Of a stretch of 64,000 nt of DNA, positions 9,967 through 20,060 are shown piece by piece. The translations under genes and the position numbers were made by a program. The DNA is from Cubamyces lactineus. Lineage: Eukaryota; Basidiomycota; Agaricomycetes; Polyporales; Polyporaceae. The DNA lies in NCBI GenBank assembly GCA_022376465.1, contig JACDTU010000017.1, positions 1 to 64,000 on the forward strand. The letters run 5' to 3'. The notes below the pieces were generated by a model. The model saw only the letters and a list, made by a program, of their open reading frames with translations. It was not told the DNA's origin and did not search any database. Numbering within the stretch: position 1 is the stretch's first letter; each line of letters begins with the position of its first letter.

Positions 9967-11390
9967 CTACTCCACCGTGTCCATGTCCGCAGGTCCCTCC
10001 GGACCTTTCCCCTCCTTCGCACCCTCGCCCTGCTCCTCCTCCTCCTCCTCCTCACCGGACTTGCCCCGCGCGGACTTGTCCGCCAACCCCGTCCCACTCT
10101 CCTCCTCCTCCCAGTCCGACCCAGCCACACCCGCCCGCTCCAGTGCGTCCGCGATCGCGTCCTCCTTATCCTGCGAGGTGATCTCCAGGATCTCCCGCAG
10201 CATAGTACCGAACTCCGTCGCGAGTTCGGACTTGACCGCGTCGCGGACGGCCTCGCCGATGGCGGACTTCAGCTCCTTCCGCACGATCTTGGCGATGGCG
10301 TCGCCAAGACCCCGGACCTCCTCCCGCATCATCTCCTCCCGCTGCTCCTCCTCGTCGACCAGCAGGTCGATGACCCGCCCCGCGGTGCGCCGGTTGCGCT
10401 GCACCGCGACGAGCAGGTGCTCGAGGAGCTCCCGGTCGGAGAGCTTCTCCGGGTCGTCGGACCACCGGAGGTCGGACTTCCCAACCTCCGGAAGTCCGGA
10501 GCTCGCGGACATCCGGGGGCCCGTCGACGAGCCCGCAAGGCTCGGGCCCCGGGCTACGACCGTGTGCGCTGGTGGGTTAACTCCGGGCGGTGCTACGAAT
10601 GTCCATCGGACCTCACCTGGCTGCAGCGGCCTCTCCGCCGTCTTCTCCGCCGTCTTCTCCTTCTCCTTCTCTTTCCCCTTGCTCCTGTCCGCCCGCACCT
10701 TCTCCGAACTCCGAACTCCGGTGGGCGCGGGGGTCTCGAACCCGTCGTCGTCGACGACGATGGCGGCGGACTTGACCTTCTTGCGCTGTGGGCTCGGGGC
10801 CTCCTCCTTGCGCGCGATCCGGGCCTGGATGTCCGCGGGTAGTCCGCGAGCCCCGACGCACGCGCGCGACCGGGCCTTTTGACATTGGACGCAGCTCGAC
10901 GTCCGCTTCCCCGCGCGGAACCGGCACGCGATCTGCTTCGCAGCGCACCGGTCGCACTTCGTCCTGTGGAACTCCGTTAGTCCGAACCCCGTACTCCGTA
11001 CCCCGGACGGACTTACCGCGGGACCAACAACTCCGCGTCGTCCTCCTCCGACTCCGACTCCGGCTCGTCGTCCTCCACGGGACGCTTGCTCCCCCGCGCG
11101 GAAGTCCCGGCCTTCGCAAGGGCAGCCTGGCGAATCAACGCCGCTGCCTTCTGCGCGGCCACGTACTCCGCGCGCTCCTTCTCCTCCCGCGCTCGCTCCT
11201 CCTCCCGCTTTCGCTCCTCCTCCGCCCTTCGCGCTCTGTAAACCACCGGTTAGCCCGAACTCCGTACCCCGAACTCCGCCAACTCCGGTACTTACGCCTC
11301 CGCTGCCGCGGCCTCCTCCGCCACTGCCTTCATCCGGAGCTGCGCAAGGTGGGCCTCCAAGGCCTGGATGTTGTCGAGGGTGCTGGACAT
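9967..11390 (-). CDS. Antisense spliced gene in the retrotransposon 3' region: Zn2Cys6-like protein
   Basis: A 436-aa reading frame on the strand opposite to gag-pol, in three exons: 11390-11296, 11235-11017 and 10963-9967. Introns are GTAAGT...TTTACAG (60 bp) and GTAAGT...CCACAG (53 bp), and all joins stay in frame. The N-terminus is a Glu/Arg-rich coiled coil (about residues 5-75) and an acidic patch. At the exon 2/3 junction a cysteine cluster reads C-x2-C-x6-C, a 10-residue spacer, then C-x2-C-x7-C, close to the fungal Zn2Cys6 DNA-binding pattern. The C-terminal half has Lys/Glu repeats, a helical segment and an acidic tail. It ends 106 bp from the pol stop. The function is unknown; a DNA- or RNA-binding regulator is an inference. 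Confidence 0.7.
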
Positions 11391-11453
11391 GGTGTTGCTG
11401 GTGGTGGTAGGGGACAGAGAGCGAGGAAGAACTGGCTAAGTCTCACCCCCGTC

Positions 11454-11460
11454 TTATATA
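11454..11460 (-). promoter_or_regulatory. TATA-like box for the antisense gene
   Basis: On the minus strand TATATAA lies 64 bases upstream of the antisense ATG at 11390. The spacing suits a short-leader promoter inside the element, independent of the LTR. Confidence 0.5.
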
Positions 11461-11584
11461 CACCTTTCTTCATCGATTCTGACCCTGCCCCGATTCTTGA
11501 TCTCCGTTCCCTGGACTTATCGGATTACCTTTTTTGGACAGACTTCCATTTCCCTTCACTATAGGCCCTCAAGGGTTCGGGCCT

Positions 11585-11594
11585 AGGGGGGAGG
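11585..11594 (+). other. Polypurine tract of the inner chromovirus
   Basis: AGGGGGGAGG ends three bases before the 3' LTR. This is the position expected for the primer of plus-strand DNA synthesis. Confidence 0.75.
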
Positions 11595-11597
11595 CAC

Positions 11598-12309
11598 TGT
11601 TACGCTCCGTGCTGTAACCCCGAAGTCCGATCCCCGAACCCCCGTACTCCGCTCCTTACTCCGCGTTGCGTACTCCGTTCCTCCGTACTCCGCTCGTCCG
11701 TACCCCGTACCCCCGACTCCGTTCTCCGTACTCCGCACTTCGTACTCCGTACTTCGGACTTCCCCCGACCCCATGACTTACATGTCTCAGATAACCCCTC
11801 ATGGCGCTACCTACATGAGGCTTTTGCTTACAGCTATCTGCGTTATCTTACTCTTGGCAGATTACTTCGTACTTTCGTTCTCCTCTTTCCTATCACGTAC
11901 ATCTCTTTTGTTTCTACCAGGTTTCTGACTTAGTATAAATACTGCCCCGGAATGTAGTAGCTACTCAGTTCGGAAATCTCGTTATACTCGTTAACCTTGT
12001 ACACTCGTCTTACTGGACTTCTAGTCCGTACTCCGACACTCAACCCCGACTCTCTAGTCCGACCAACCTTCGTTCCCTTGCTACCAACCCCTTCGACCCA
12101 ACCCCGTCCCCAAGTCCGACCTTCGTCCCGTCAAGTCCGTACTCCGTAGTCCGTAAATAGAGGACATCGAGTCGGAACCCGTGCGTTACTAATAGTTTCG
12201 CGAAAGTCCTCACCCCAGTGCTAGTCCGACCTCCGGTCGTACTCCGACCCCGAACTCCGTCCAAGTCCCGACCACCGGAGTTGTACCCCCGGACGGCACG
12301 GTCCTAACA
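11598..12309 (+). repeat. 3' LTR of the inner chromovirus
   Basis: Second copy of the 712 bp LTR. I saw no difference from 1948-2659 in the blocks compared, including the antisense 74-codon stretch present in both. GCTGG follows at 12310-12314. Confidence 0.93.
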
Positions 12310-14839
12310 GCTGGTCCTTCCACTGAGTCACTTCCAAGTTCGTCGGCTGAGGCGATTGACATTGCGTCCGAGTCATCTGAGCCTGAACCTTCGTGATCTA
12401 TGACTGCACACTTAGGATCGTCTTGGTCCCACTCCTTCACAATCGCTGAGAAGACACCAGGTGCTCCTCTGCTTGCGAGCGACGTAGTGACCAATAGCTC
12501 TGACTTGGCGTAACCTTTCTCGTTTGGGAATGTGAGATAGGTTCCGTCATCCCGTTCTTCAATGCCAATCTTATGCGCACGCTGCCACGGTCTGCCCAGA
12601 AGTCCATCAAATGGTGGGTTCTCTGCTACATATGCACTGATCGGCGTCTTTACATGCCCAATCTTGAGAGGGATGTCTTCAACCAATCCGAGCAATCTAC
12701 CAGATCCGCCATTTGCATCATTTATCGAGATCGCCTCCCCGGTGTTGATGGGTCTGCGAACTATGTTCTTGCACACTGATTCACTGATGATGTTCAACTG
12801 CGAACCTGTGTCCACAATAAATGATACGGGCTTCTGATTGCATTCCATTTCCAAGCGGATCAAAGAACCTGCCTTAGATGTCACTAAGTGCGAAGCAGGG
12901 GTGGGCACCGTATCAGCCTTCTTGACCTTTAGTACTTCCTGCAAGCAATTAGCCACATCCTTGGAAACACCCACGACGTCCCGCACCGACAAGGTGACTG
13001 GCGCATCGAGGATCTTATCCAAAACAGCAGTTGGATCAACATTCTTACTGATCTGCGAGGTCCTGGCAGGTACTCGAGCACGGTCGCTAACAGGCACGTT
13101 CGACTTCTTCTGACGCTGATTCAGAGCACGATCTTCAATCATCTCTATATCTTTGTCTGGGTTGAAGCTCTGGGACTGTGTCTCCACTGGCGTAAGGCGT
13201 TGCATTGGGAACCGGGCCATTGGCATAGGCTGCTTCTGGCTTGGAGTTGGCTCCTTCTGCTTCCCCTTATCCTGTGAGGACGAACTTCCCCCCTTGTCAA
13301 ACGCCTGCTTTCGGTATGATCTAGTCTCACGCTGGACACGCTCCACTGGATATACCAACACGTCCGCACTCTCCTCACCATCCTCATCATTGCTTCTTTC
13401 AAGCCGATCTCCATACGTCACAAAGTGTACTTCTGGAAATATCCGCTTGACAGCCTGTACCCACGTCTCCCCTTGGTTACGTTTTAGGATAGAACCATCC
13501 GGCAACATTAACCTTCCCTGAAGTCCTTCAAGAGTAGACCATCCTTCAGATACTTCTGGATCTGGGGACACTCACCCATGATGTGCCCTGCCTCTCCACA
13601 ACCAAAACAGTTTCCAGTGTTCAGCGGTGGTTGCCTATACGACAAGAATCTGTTAGGGTCTGGGCGAGGCATGTGTGGCGGCATCATCCTCCTTCCATCG
13701 AAACGGTCGGGTGCAGCCTGGTTCACCTGTGGACGTGGTAAACACTCGGCCGCAATGGGCTTCATGGTACATGCCTTCAGAAACAACAATCCATACTGAG
13801 GATCACTTACCGACAACTTCTTCATCTTCTCCACCAAATCCTCAAACTCCTTCTCTTCTACCTTCTCCTTACTTACCTTGTTTTCCTTCTCCACGGCTCG
13901 CGGCATTTCTCGCGGCAGCGCCCTGTCGAAATCTTCATCGTCCGAGTCTTCTTCGTCATCCTTCCATCCTAAATGAGTCTTCCTACTCCTCGCCAATGTC
14001 TTCTTCGTCCGTTTGGTGCTAGGCCTTTCGAGTTCCCGTAGATCGTCTGACTGGTCTTCATCAGAATCTTCCTCATACAAGTCATCAGATCTAAGCCTCT
14101 CCGTGTCAAACCGGTCGACTCCCAAGATTGCCTCAGCGGCTTTCCTGATAGCTTCCGGTTCAAATGGTTCAGCCATGTCGTGACTTGGGTCCTTCAAAAG
14201 AATCCTAGCCTCCAGTCGTTTCCGGAATGGCCCATATAAGCCTGTCCACATGTAGTAGGCGTAGTCGTCGGCCTTGAGCTTGCCTTAACCCTGTAGCCAA
14301 CCAGCAATACGGATAAACTTACGTAGATACTTGCGCCAATCCTTCAACTCCTGGATAGGCTGCTTCCTAGAATGAGCTACAAACGCCTGAAGATCACGAA
14401 TCCTGAAACGCTTATCCTCGAGATCAGCATTCCAGAAAATGCGAACATTCTGCTTGAGCTCCTCCCAGTTATGCAACCGGTACGCCGAGAATCCCTGAAT
14501 CGTCTCACGAACGACTTTGCTGCAATAGTCCACTATGGTCTCGCATTTCTCGCGGGCTGAGAGGTTGTGTAACATGGCTAGCCTCTCGAACCTACGCAAG
14601 AACTGCTCCACCTCAGCTGGATCCCCTCGGAATGTCTTTGGGGCCAGCTTTGTCCCCTCCACCGGCATGTCCATGACTGAACATGACGACGGAATGGAAG
14701 AAAGATCACTTCCAAAGGACGGGCTGTGTGCCCTACTGCTGCGTGCATCTATCGTAGACGACATCGGAATTCTAAGCGCTGGAACAATAAACTCTGTGCT
14801 TGGCTCCTGATCCAATTGCGTATCTAGATCGAGACACAA
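12310..14839 (-). CDS. Outer retroelement gag and first retropepsin domain (interrupted, one stop codon)
   Basis: Read on the minus strand. The ATG at 14839 starts a gag with a typical capsid-type helical region (about 14660-14290). A TAA at 14285-14287 interrupts the frame, which continues unchanged to 13508 with an acidic segment and a zinc knuckle C-x2-C-x4-H-x4-C near 13570-13610. A second frame, -1 to gag and overlapping by 64 bases (13571-13508), carries a basic linker, a retropepsin D-T-G-S-Q near 12800-12815 and L-G-R-P-W-Q near 12580-12600. It then enters an acidic tail cut at 12310 by the inner element and continued at 1947. This is a Gypsy-like gag-protease region; gag is broken by the TAA. 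Confidence 0.8.
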
Positions 14840-16190
14840 ATCTTCGTACCCCTCGCGGTGGGCTCCAGATGTCGCGAGTGAGGTCGGGGTGGTGGTTGTT
14901 TGTGTGGTGTGTAAGTGAAAAGGGGGTGAAAAGAGGGTTGTGTGAGAAACTACCTACTCAAGAACAATCAAAATCTTCGACCGAAAGCGGTAATGCCAAC
15001 GATCCTACGAAGAAGGTGAATGAAAATGAGGAGCACTCAGAAATACGTCTCTTAGTCACGCGTCTTTCAAAGAACTCAAACCAATACACCTCACGTTGCC
15101 GCAAAGCTTGTCGGTTTTCCTCCTTTCCAGACAGTGGCTCTGCCGAGTTCGGGGTCTGCCCTTACTTGGCGGTGATACGCAAACGAACCTACGGAACACG
15201 AAGCAAACAAAGTCTACTGTACCTTTGCGAGATCTGACCTCTTCTCCCTAGGCCCTGTAGATCTCAGAATCCTCCTTGAGAAAATCTTCCGGCAAGTCCC
15301 AGAAGCTTCCTCTACCTACCCTAGAACGCACCGATAGAGCTGGCAGAGTTTCCCCTAGCTAACCCGCTCGGCTGCACGTCCTGTCCGATGGTCAAACGAC
15401 CTGAGAACCTTCCTATCCTGTTCTCCTTTATCCCTATCCCAATCCTATCCTTCAACAATGTCTGCACTCAGGCTGCTAAACCCTGGACTCTGCCGCTAAG
15501 GTCCAACCTGCAGTGGCTTACGACGCCCGAAGTCCTACCGAGCGACGGTAAGGCTTAATCAAACCTGTTCTGACACAGAGAAATCAGCGAACGATTAACA
15601 CCACAACGACTCACCTAGAAATCCACTTGCTAACTTGCTGAGAACTTGACGGTTGGTTGCTGAGGTTGCTGACTGTCGAACTGAACTTGCTGCCTTGCTG
15701 GTTTGCTGGTGCTTGCTGGTACTTGCTTTCAGATCTTACTCGCTTGTGAGAAAATCCTTCTTGAGTTGTTCTTCTTCCGGGGGGCTTTGCCAGTCGAGTA
15801 TATATACTCTCCCAGAAAGCTTCCGGCGCATTCTATCTACATTACAAATCACTACCTACTGGCTGACTAACAATGTCCTTGAACCTTCCAACACATTCCG
15901 TAACTCTCCAGGGTATTCTTGACAAGGACCCGGGCTGACCCGGCCCTGTAAGTTCCCTGCCATCCGGCTGTGCGCGCTGCCTCACGGCTGTGCACTCACT
16001 GCCTCGTCTATTGTCTTGAAGATTCCAGAAGGTCCTGGGCCATGAACTGCCTGGAGAACCTTCCAGCACCTTCTCGCGTTTTCTGGGATCTCCTAGATCC
16101 TGCTAGAACATTCCAGAACGTTGCATGGCTGCGTCATTGGCTGTCCCTTCAAGGCTGTTCAAGGCTGTACGCACACAGCTTTGCATAGCC
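14840..16190 (-). other. Leader and probable LTR of the outer retroelement (non-coding)
   Basis: No coding sequence is seen. On the minus strand the bases just before gag read ...CGCGACA (ending at 14870), then TC, then TGGAGCCCACC. This looks like an LTR 3' end followed by a TGG-starting primer-binding site. A minus-strand TATA candidate (GTATATATAC) lies at 15798-15807. The LTR would start near 14870 and extend beyond 15800, but its far end was not found because the sister LTR is outside the window. A short TTGCTG-rich tract lies at about 15630-15725. Confidence 0.4.
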
Positions 16191-16985
16191 TCAATGGATA
16201 CCATCAACATAGCCTCGCACTGCCTCTGTTGCTACTTCCGCTACCTCAGATACCTTGGTGGGTGCTGTGGGTGCGCAGAGAAAGACAACGAGTGACCATT
16301 CGAGATTGCAAAAGAGTGACTGTCCGAACGAGTGTCTAAGGAGTCCATGTCCGTTGCCCATTCCCTCAGCCTGCATACAGATACTGAAACTCTCCCTGGA
16401 TGTAGTTGTCCAGCTCCCATTCGTCGATGTTTGGGGACTGTCCAACCTCTGCGGGTGTGGGTGAGTACTTGTATCTGCGCACGTCAAAGGAAACTCGCCT
16501 GAGTTGTGCCGGTCGTTGTCAGGTCGCAGACATCCGAACCAGCTCCTCAACTGAATGTACCACCACCGCGTGCCTTCGAAGAACGGGTAGGGTACTGCCA
16601 GCGTGATGCTCGCAGGGGAGTGCGGGTGTTCTACCCACAAGATGACGCGTGTCTGTTGGTATTCCACCACGCGACTGATCCGCCCCGTGAAACGTCGTTG
16701 GTCGGGGAGAACCAATCGGCAGTAGCTTCCCACTCGGGGAACAAACCATCGTGGGCGCACCTCCTTGCCGGTAGGCTCGACGTCGACCCACACTTCCTGC
16801 TCGCCGACTTCCTCGCCTAACGTAACTGGTCGTAGTCGATGCGGAAAGAGTCCGTCTGGCCGAAAGAGAACGTGGTAGTCCAGTCCGTATGATACTACGG
16901 GGCAGCGGGGTATTTGGTCGGCCTGCACACTTCGGGGAATCGCGTGTTGCACGGCCGCAGGAAGATCGAATGACACGCCGACCAT
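16191..16985 (-). CDS. Unrecognised ORF, 264 aa
   Basis: An open frame on the minus strand between the outer-element leader and a Copia gag fragment. Residues 1 to about 150 look protein-like (hydrophobic/charged alternation, R-W-F-V-P and W-W-Y-I-Q segments). The C-terminal 110 residues are Ser/Thr/His-rich and could be read-through of non-coding DNA. I recognise no domain, and no spliced extension was found. It could be part of a degenerate transposon or an orphan gene. Confidence 0.3.
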   Translation of the reverse strand: MVGVSFDLPAAVQHAIPRSVQADQIPRCPVVSYGLDYHVLFRPDGLFPHRLRPVTLGEEVGEQEVWVDVEPTGKEVRPRWFVPRVGSYCRLVLPDQRRFTGRISRVVEYQQTRVILWVEHPHSPASITLAVPYPFFEGTRWWYIQLRSWFGCLRPDNDRHNSGEFPLTCADTSTHPHPQRLDSPQTSTNGSWTTTSRESFSICMQAEGMGNGHGLLRHSFGQSLFCNLEWSLVVFLCAPTAPTKVSEVAEVATEAVRGYVDGIH

Positions 16986-17020
16986 GATGGGTGATGATGA
17001 GAAGCTGTCAAACCGAGCGC

Positions 17021-17575
17021 CTACGTTTGATCACGTCGTTGCTCAGTCATCCGCTTACTCACGGTCCGCACGTGACTTTTAGGTAATATCTTCCCACTGA
17101 CCTGCGTCTGCTTCCCTGCCATGTCCAGGTACCAATCCAAATTGGTGCATGACAGCGTGACGATCCGACTCATCTGATCCTGAAGCGAACGCTGGTCTGA
17201 CATGCGAGACTCGCTGATGAGCGACTCGAAGAGACCCCAAACGTGCGCAGAGTTCGGTTTCCCAAACTTTTCTTTCAGCGCATCCCACATCTCTTTGGCA
17301 GTGAGATTGGCCGGAGAGGAGGTGCCGTTGGTCGTCTTCGTCTCGAGGAGATAGTGGAAGCTAGGTCCAGTCCACATGAAGAGCAGACCGCATGCCTGAG
17401 CATTCTTCTTCCTATACTCCTTGCGCTCTTCAGCGTCGGAAGGTTCAGTCGTCTCTGAAGAGACTACATCCCAGCAGTTCATGAACATGAGAAGACCCTT
17501 CATCTTCGCAGCCCAGTCGGCGTACTGGCTGGCCGAAGAAAGGAGAGGGACAGATTCAGGTTTGATGTCGCCCAT
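17021..17575 (-). pseudogene. Ty1/Copia gag fragment
   Basis: From ATG 17575 the minus strand encodes about 184 residues with the Copia gag (UBN2/DUF4219-type) pattern. It shows Y-A-D-W-A-A-K-M near the start, a W-D-V-V motif, a charged E-R-K-E-Y segment, and T-A-K-E-M-W-D-A-L-K-E-K-F in the middle. It ends at a stop without reaching a zinc knuckle, protease or integrase, so it is a 3'-truncated remnant. The frame continues open upstream to 17773 and another frame is open at 17617-18030, so the true start may differ. Confidence 0.7.
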
Positions 17576-17616
17576 AGTGAGGAGAAAGAATTGGGGCGAA
17601 TCGACGAGATTTTCAG

Positions 17617-18030
17617 TCAGATCGAGTGTAGGAGGTGGAGATTGTGGAGGCGCAAATTGGAGAGGCGCGTCCGGAGGAAGGGGTGTGGGAGCAAGGAGAG
17701 GTGAAGCTCGTAGACTGATTCTAGGTCGTCTTCTTCTTCTGTCGAAGAAGGAGGAAGCGGAGTAACTTGCCAAGGTTCTGGGACTACAGCCCAGAGGTTA
17801 CCGGGTGGAGGCTCTTGAAGGTTCTGGTAGCGATTAGGACAGGGGAAGCTATCGCAAGCAAAGTAGCTGTCGTCTTCTGGGTCATAGTAACGGTCGAGGT
17901 TCTCGTCAACGTCGAAGAAGTGGATAAGCCCAGAACAATCAAAGGCAGATGATTCTGAAGGGTTGTCGAGAGTGGCGTCGACTTCCTCCTCAGAGTCTAT
18001 GGCAAGAGGTTCCGCTGTGGTCGGCTCCAA
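17617..18030 (-). CDS. Acidic ORF upstream of the Copia gag fragment, 137 aa
   Basis: Open minus-strand frame rich in Glu, Asp and Pro, overlapping the 5' extension of the Copia gag frame. No domain is recognised. It may be the spliced N-terminal part of the Copia protein or a chance frame. Confidence 0.25.
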   Translation of the reverse strand: MEPTTAEPLAIDSEEEVDATLDNPSESSAFDCSGLIHFFDVDENLDRYYDPEDDSYFACDSFPCPNRYQNLQEPPPGNLWAVVPEPWQVTPLPPSSTEEEDDLESVYELHLSLLPHPFLRTRLSNLRLHNLHLLHSI

Positions 18031-19457
18031 AACGGTTCAGAAAAAGCGCGATGATTGACTTGCTGTGTGCACCGAGAAGTCCTGGTAGATGGGAACACCT
18101 GTTCAGGAGAACCAGAGATCCAGACAGCCGAAATGCCCGAAAATCTGGGTAGAAGTTGCCAACTGTGCCCAAGAAAAACTATGTACTGCTATCCGACAAA
18201 AAGAGTATCGTAAGGAGGGTCCAGACGGTTGTCCTCCGGTCCTAAGTTCCTAAAGAACCCGGATACAAGGGCTGGCTGTCGCAAGTGCGAGGCCTGACCC
18301 AGGGATACTAGAAAGAGCTCGCTACAAAGAGCTGTACAGCCTACTGAGTACTAGGGCTATAGTAAAAGCACTCAGGGCTGCGTCACGAGCGCAGAAATGT
18401 CCCCCTGGTAGCAGTGTCGGCGGGCAACAGTCAAGAGTTAAGGAATTATGGAGGGGAGGGTGCACAACAGCGATGTCTACGAAGGGAGGGTGCGCGCAGA
18501 GATGTCGACAGAAGCAGCAACAAGTTAGAGCGCAGGGCTCATAACCTGACGAACTTCTGAACCTAGAAGGCTGGGAGCGACCTGTAAGCGACACAAAGAA
18601 GTCTTCAGTCTGTGAGTGAACGACTATGTTGCATAGTATAAGTACCTGTAAGCGACACAAAGAAGCTACAAGTACTCAGTAAGTAACTGCATATAAACCA
18701 TAGGTAATAAGGAAACTTACTCTTCAGTCTGTGAGCGAACGACTGAAGAGCAGGGGTGAAGAATGTCCTCCTTATATACTGAGAGAGGAGTGCCATGAGT
18801 AAGCGAAGAAAGGAGGCATGTGATCGCTATGTGCGATGAGTAAGTGCCGAGCATATCCTGAGTAAGACGATGGTGCGAGTATCGCGACATATGGTATCAT
18901 AGGTAGAGAACCCTCTGGAAGGATCCGTAGCAGTGTAGAACGCAATGGAAAGATGGAGGGAATGAAAGAATGTCTAACTACAGTACATATGCTAAGCAGT
19001 CCATAAAAGGAAGGAACAAAGTCCATGCTGTGCGCGTTGTAGGCGCCACAGCCACAAGGTCCACATTCCCGGTCCGGCACAGCCGATAACCTGGAAGTTC
19101 AACATTTATACGATTGTATGCGCTAAGTAGGTCCTTCACTGCTGCCTTATGAGAGCAAGTACCCGGAATCATGCGCATCCAAGCCCTAACTATCACTCGC
19201 AACGGACGCTTTCTTCAACCCCTGCGCGAATTATCCTTCCCGCTACGTCTCCTTGAGTAAGTCGAGTCCCTTCTAGGATTTCCCCCGTCCACAAGATAGG
19301 CATGCAGCCCTTGACACGTCCAGTTGGATAGCACCTCGGGTCTGATAGCATACTCGACCGGTATGTCGGCGTTATGACTATCGCTACAGATCGCACCGGT
19401 CACTGCCGTGACACGGCCGACTTGAATGCTAGAACGGGACATTGAAACTCTGACATA
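18031..19457. other. Non-coding, repeat-bearing DNA upstream of the Copia fragment
   Basis: No gene is supported. It holds an imperfect tandem pair of about 30 bp at 18430-18495 (units sharing GGAGGGTGC), and duplicated GTAAGCGACACAAAGAAG at about 18578 and 18646. Further copies of a CTTCAGTCTGTGAG-type word lie near 18603 and 18722. A minus-strand TATA-like GTATATAAGG lies near 18770. This could be decayed Copia LTR sequence, but no pair of ends was found. Confidence 0.4.
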
Positions 19458-19846
19458 CAGTCAAAAACCGTGCAACGCAACACCACCGCCCAACGCAACG
19501 CCTACCCGATAAGGGATATTAGCGCTTTATAAGCGCTCAAGTGTTGCGTTGGGCGATTTGCACTCTCACCTAGTTACAATGCTAGAAAAATCAAGAGAAG
19601 AGTGTAAAAATTTGCACGGCAACATACAGTAGCTCTGCACACTGTATGTGGTGAAGAATGAATGAGAAAGCTGCATAAATACTTCATGACTGCCCGAACT
19701 CGGCTCGACGGCGCTAGGCGCTCATGGGCGCTCATACCGCGCAACGCAACAGTTTCCGCGCTTAGACGGCGTTTATCAGCTGGAATATACTATATCGGGC
19801 AGGCGTTGCGTTGGGCGGTGGTGTTGCGTTGCACGGTTTTTGACTG
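19458..19846. mobile_element. MITE with 54 bp terminal inverted repeats (pogo/Tc1-mariner-like)
   Basis: A 389 bp element whose ends (19458-19511 and 19793-19846) are reverse complements over 54 bp with one mismatch. It starts CAGTCAAAAACCGTGC and is flanked by TA on both sides (19456-19457, 19847-19848). CAGT termini and TA duplication fit pogo-like Tc1/mariner elements. The sub-motif GTTGCGTTGGGCG recurs inside. No transposase is encoded, so it is non-autonomous. Confidence 0.88.
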
Positions 19847-20060
19847 TACGTCCCTATCATTGACATGATGTGCCAGGCTCATACGCCGCCCTCGTGCCCG
19901 CGTGACCTCCGTGGAGATATCTGATGCAACCGACCGAGAAGATGAGCGGTGTTCCCCTATCTATAAGTTGGCTCGGCATCCAGATATCCAGTTATTGTTC
20001 GTACCTCCAGTCTCCCTCGTCGCGTATCTCAGACTAAGCTGCTCCCCCCATCGCTCACAG

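Larger units (their letters stand above)
1948..12309 (+). mobile_element. Inner Ty3/Gypsy chromovirus (full length, nested, disrupted)
   Basis: A 10,362 bp LTR retrotransposon: 712 bp LTRs (1948-2659 and 11598-12309), start TGTTA, end TAACA, flanked by the 5 bp direct repeat GCTGG (1943-1947, 12310-12314). Order: LTR, self-primer site, gag with CCHC knuckle, protease, reverse transcriptase, RNase H, integrase, chromodomain, antisense gene, polypurine tract, LTR. Gypsy order (RT before integrase) plus a C-terminal chromodomain make it a chromovirus. The LTRs look the same wherever I compared them, so insertion is recent. It is nevertheless disabled by a 1983 bp insertion between protease and RT and by an in-frame TGA in integrase. 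Confidence 0.93.

Noticed and set aside
10417..10842. Plus-strand ORFs across the 3' region of the chromovirus
   Set aside because: They are shadows of the antisense gene, which has a coherent spliced structure; the plus frames are Arg/Ser-rich artefacts.
15842..16188. LTR far end of the outer element
   Set aside because: Several CA-ending candidates exist, but without the sister LTR none can be chosen.
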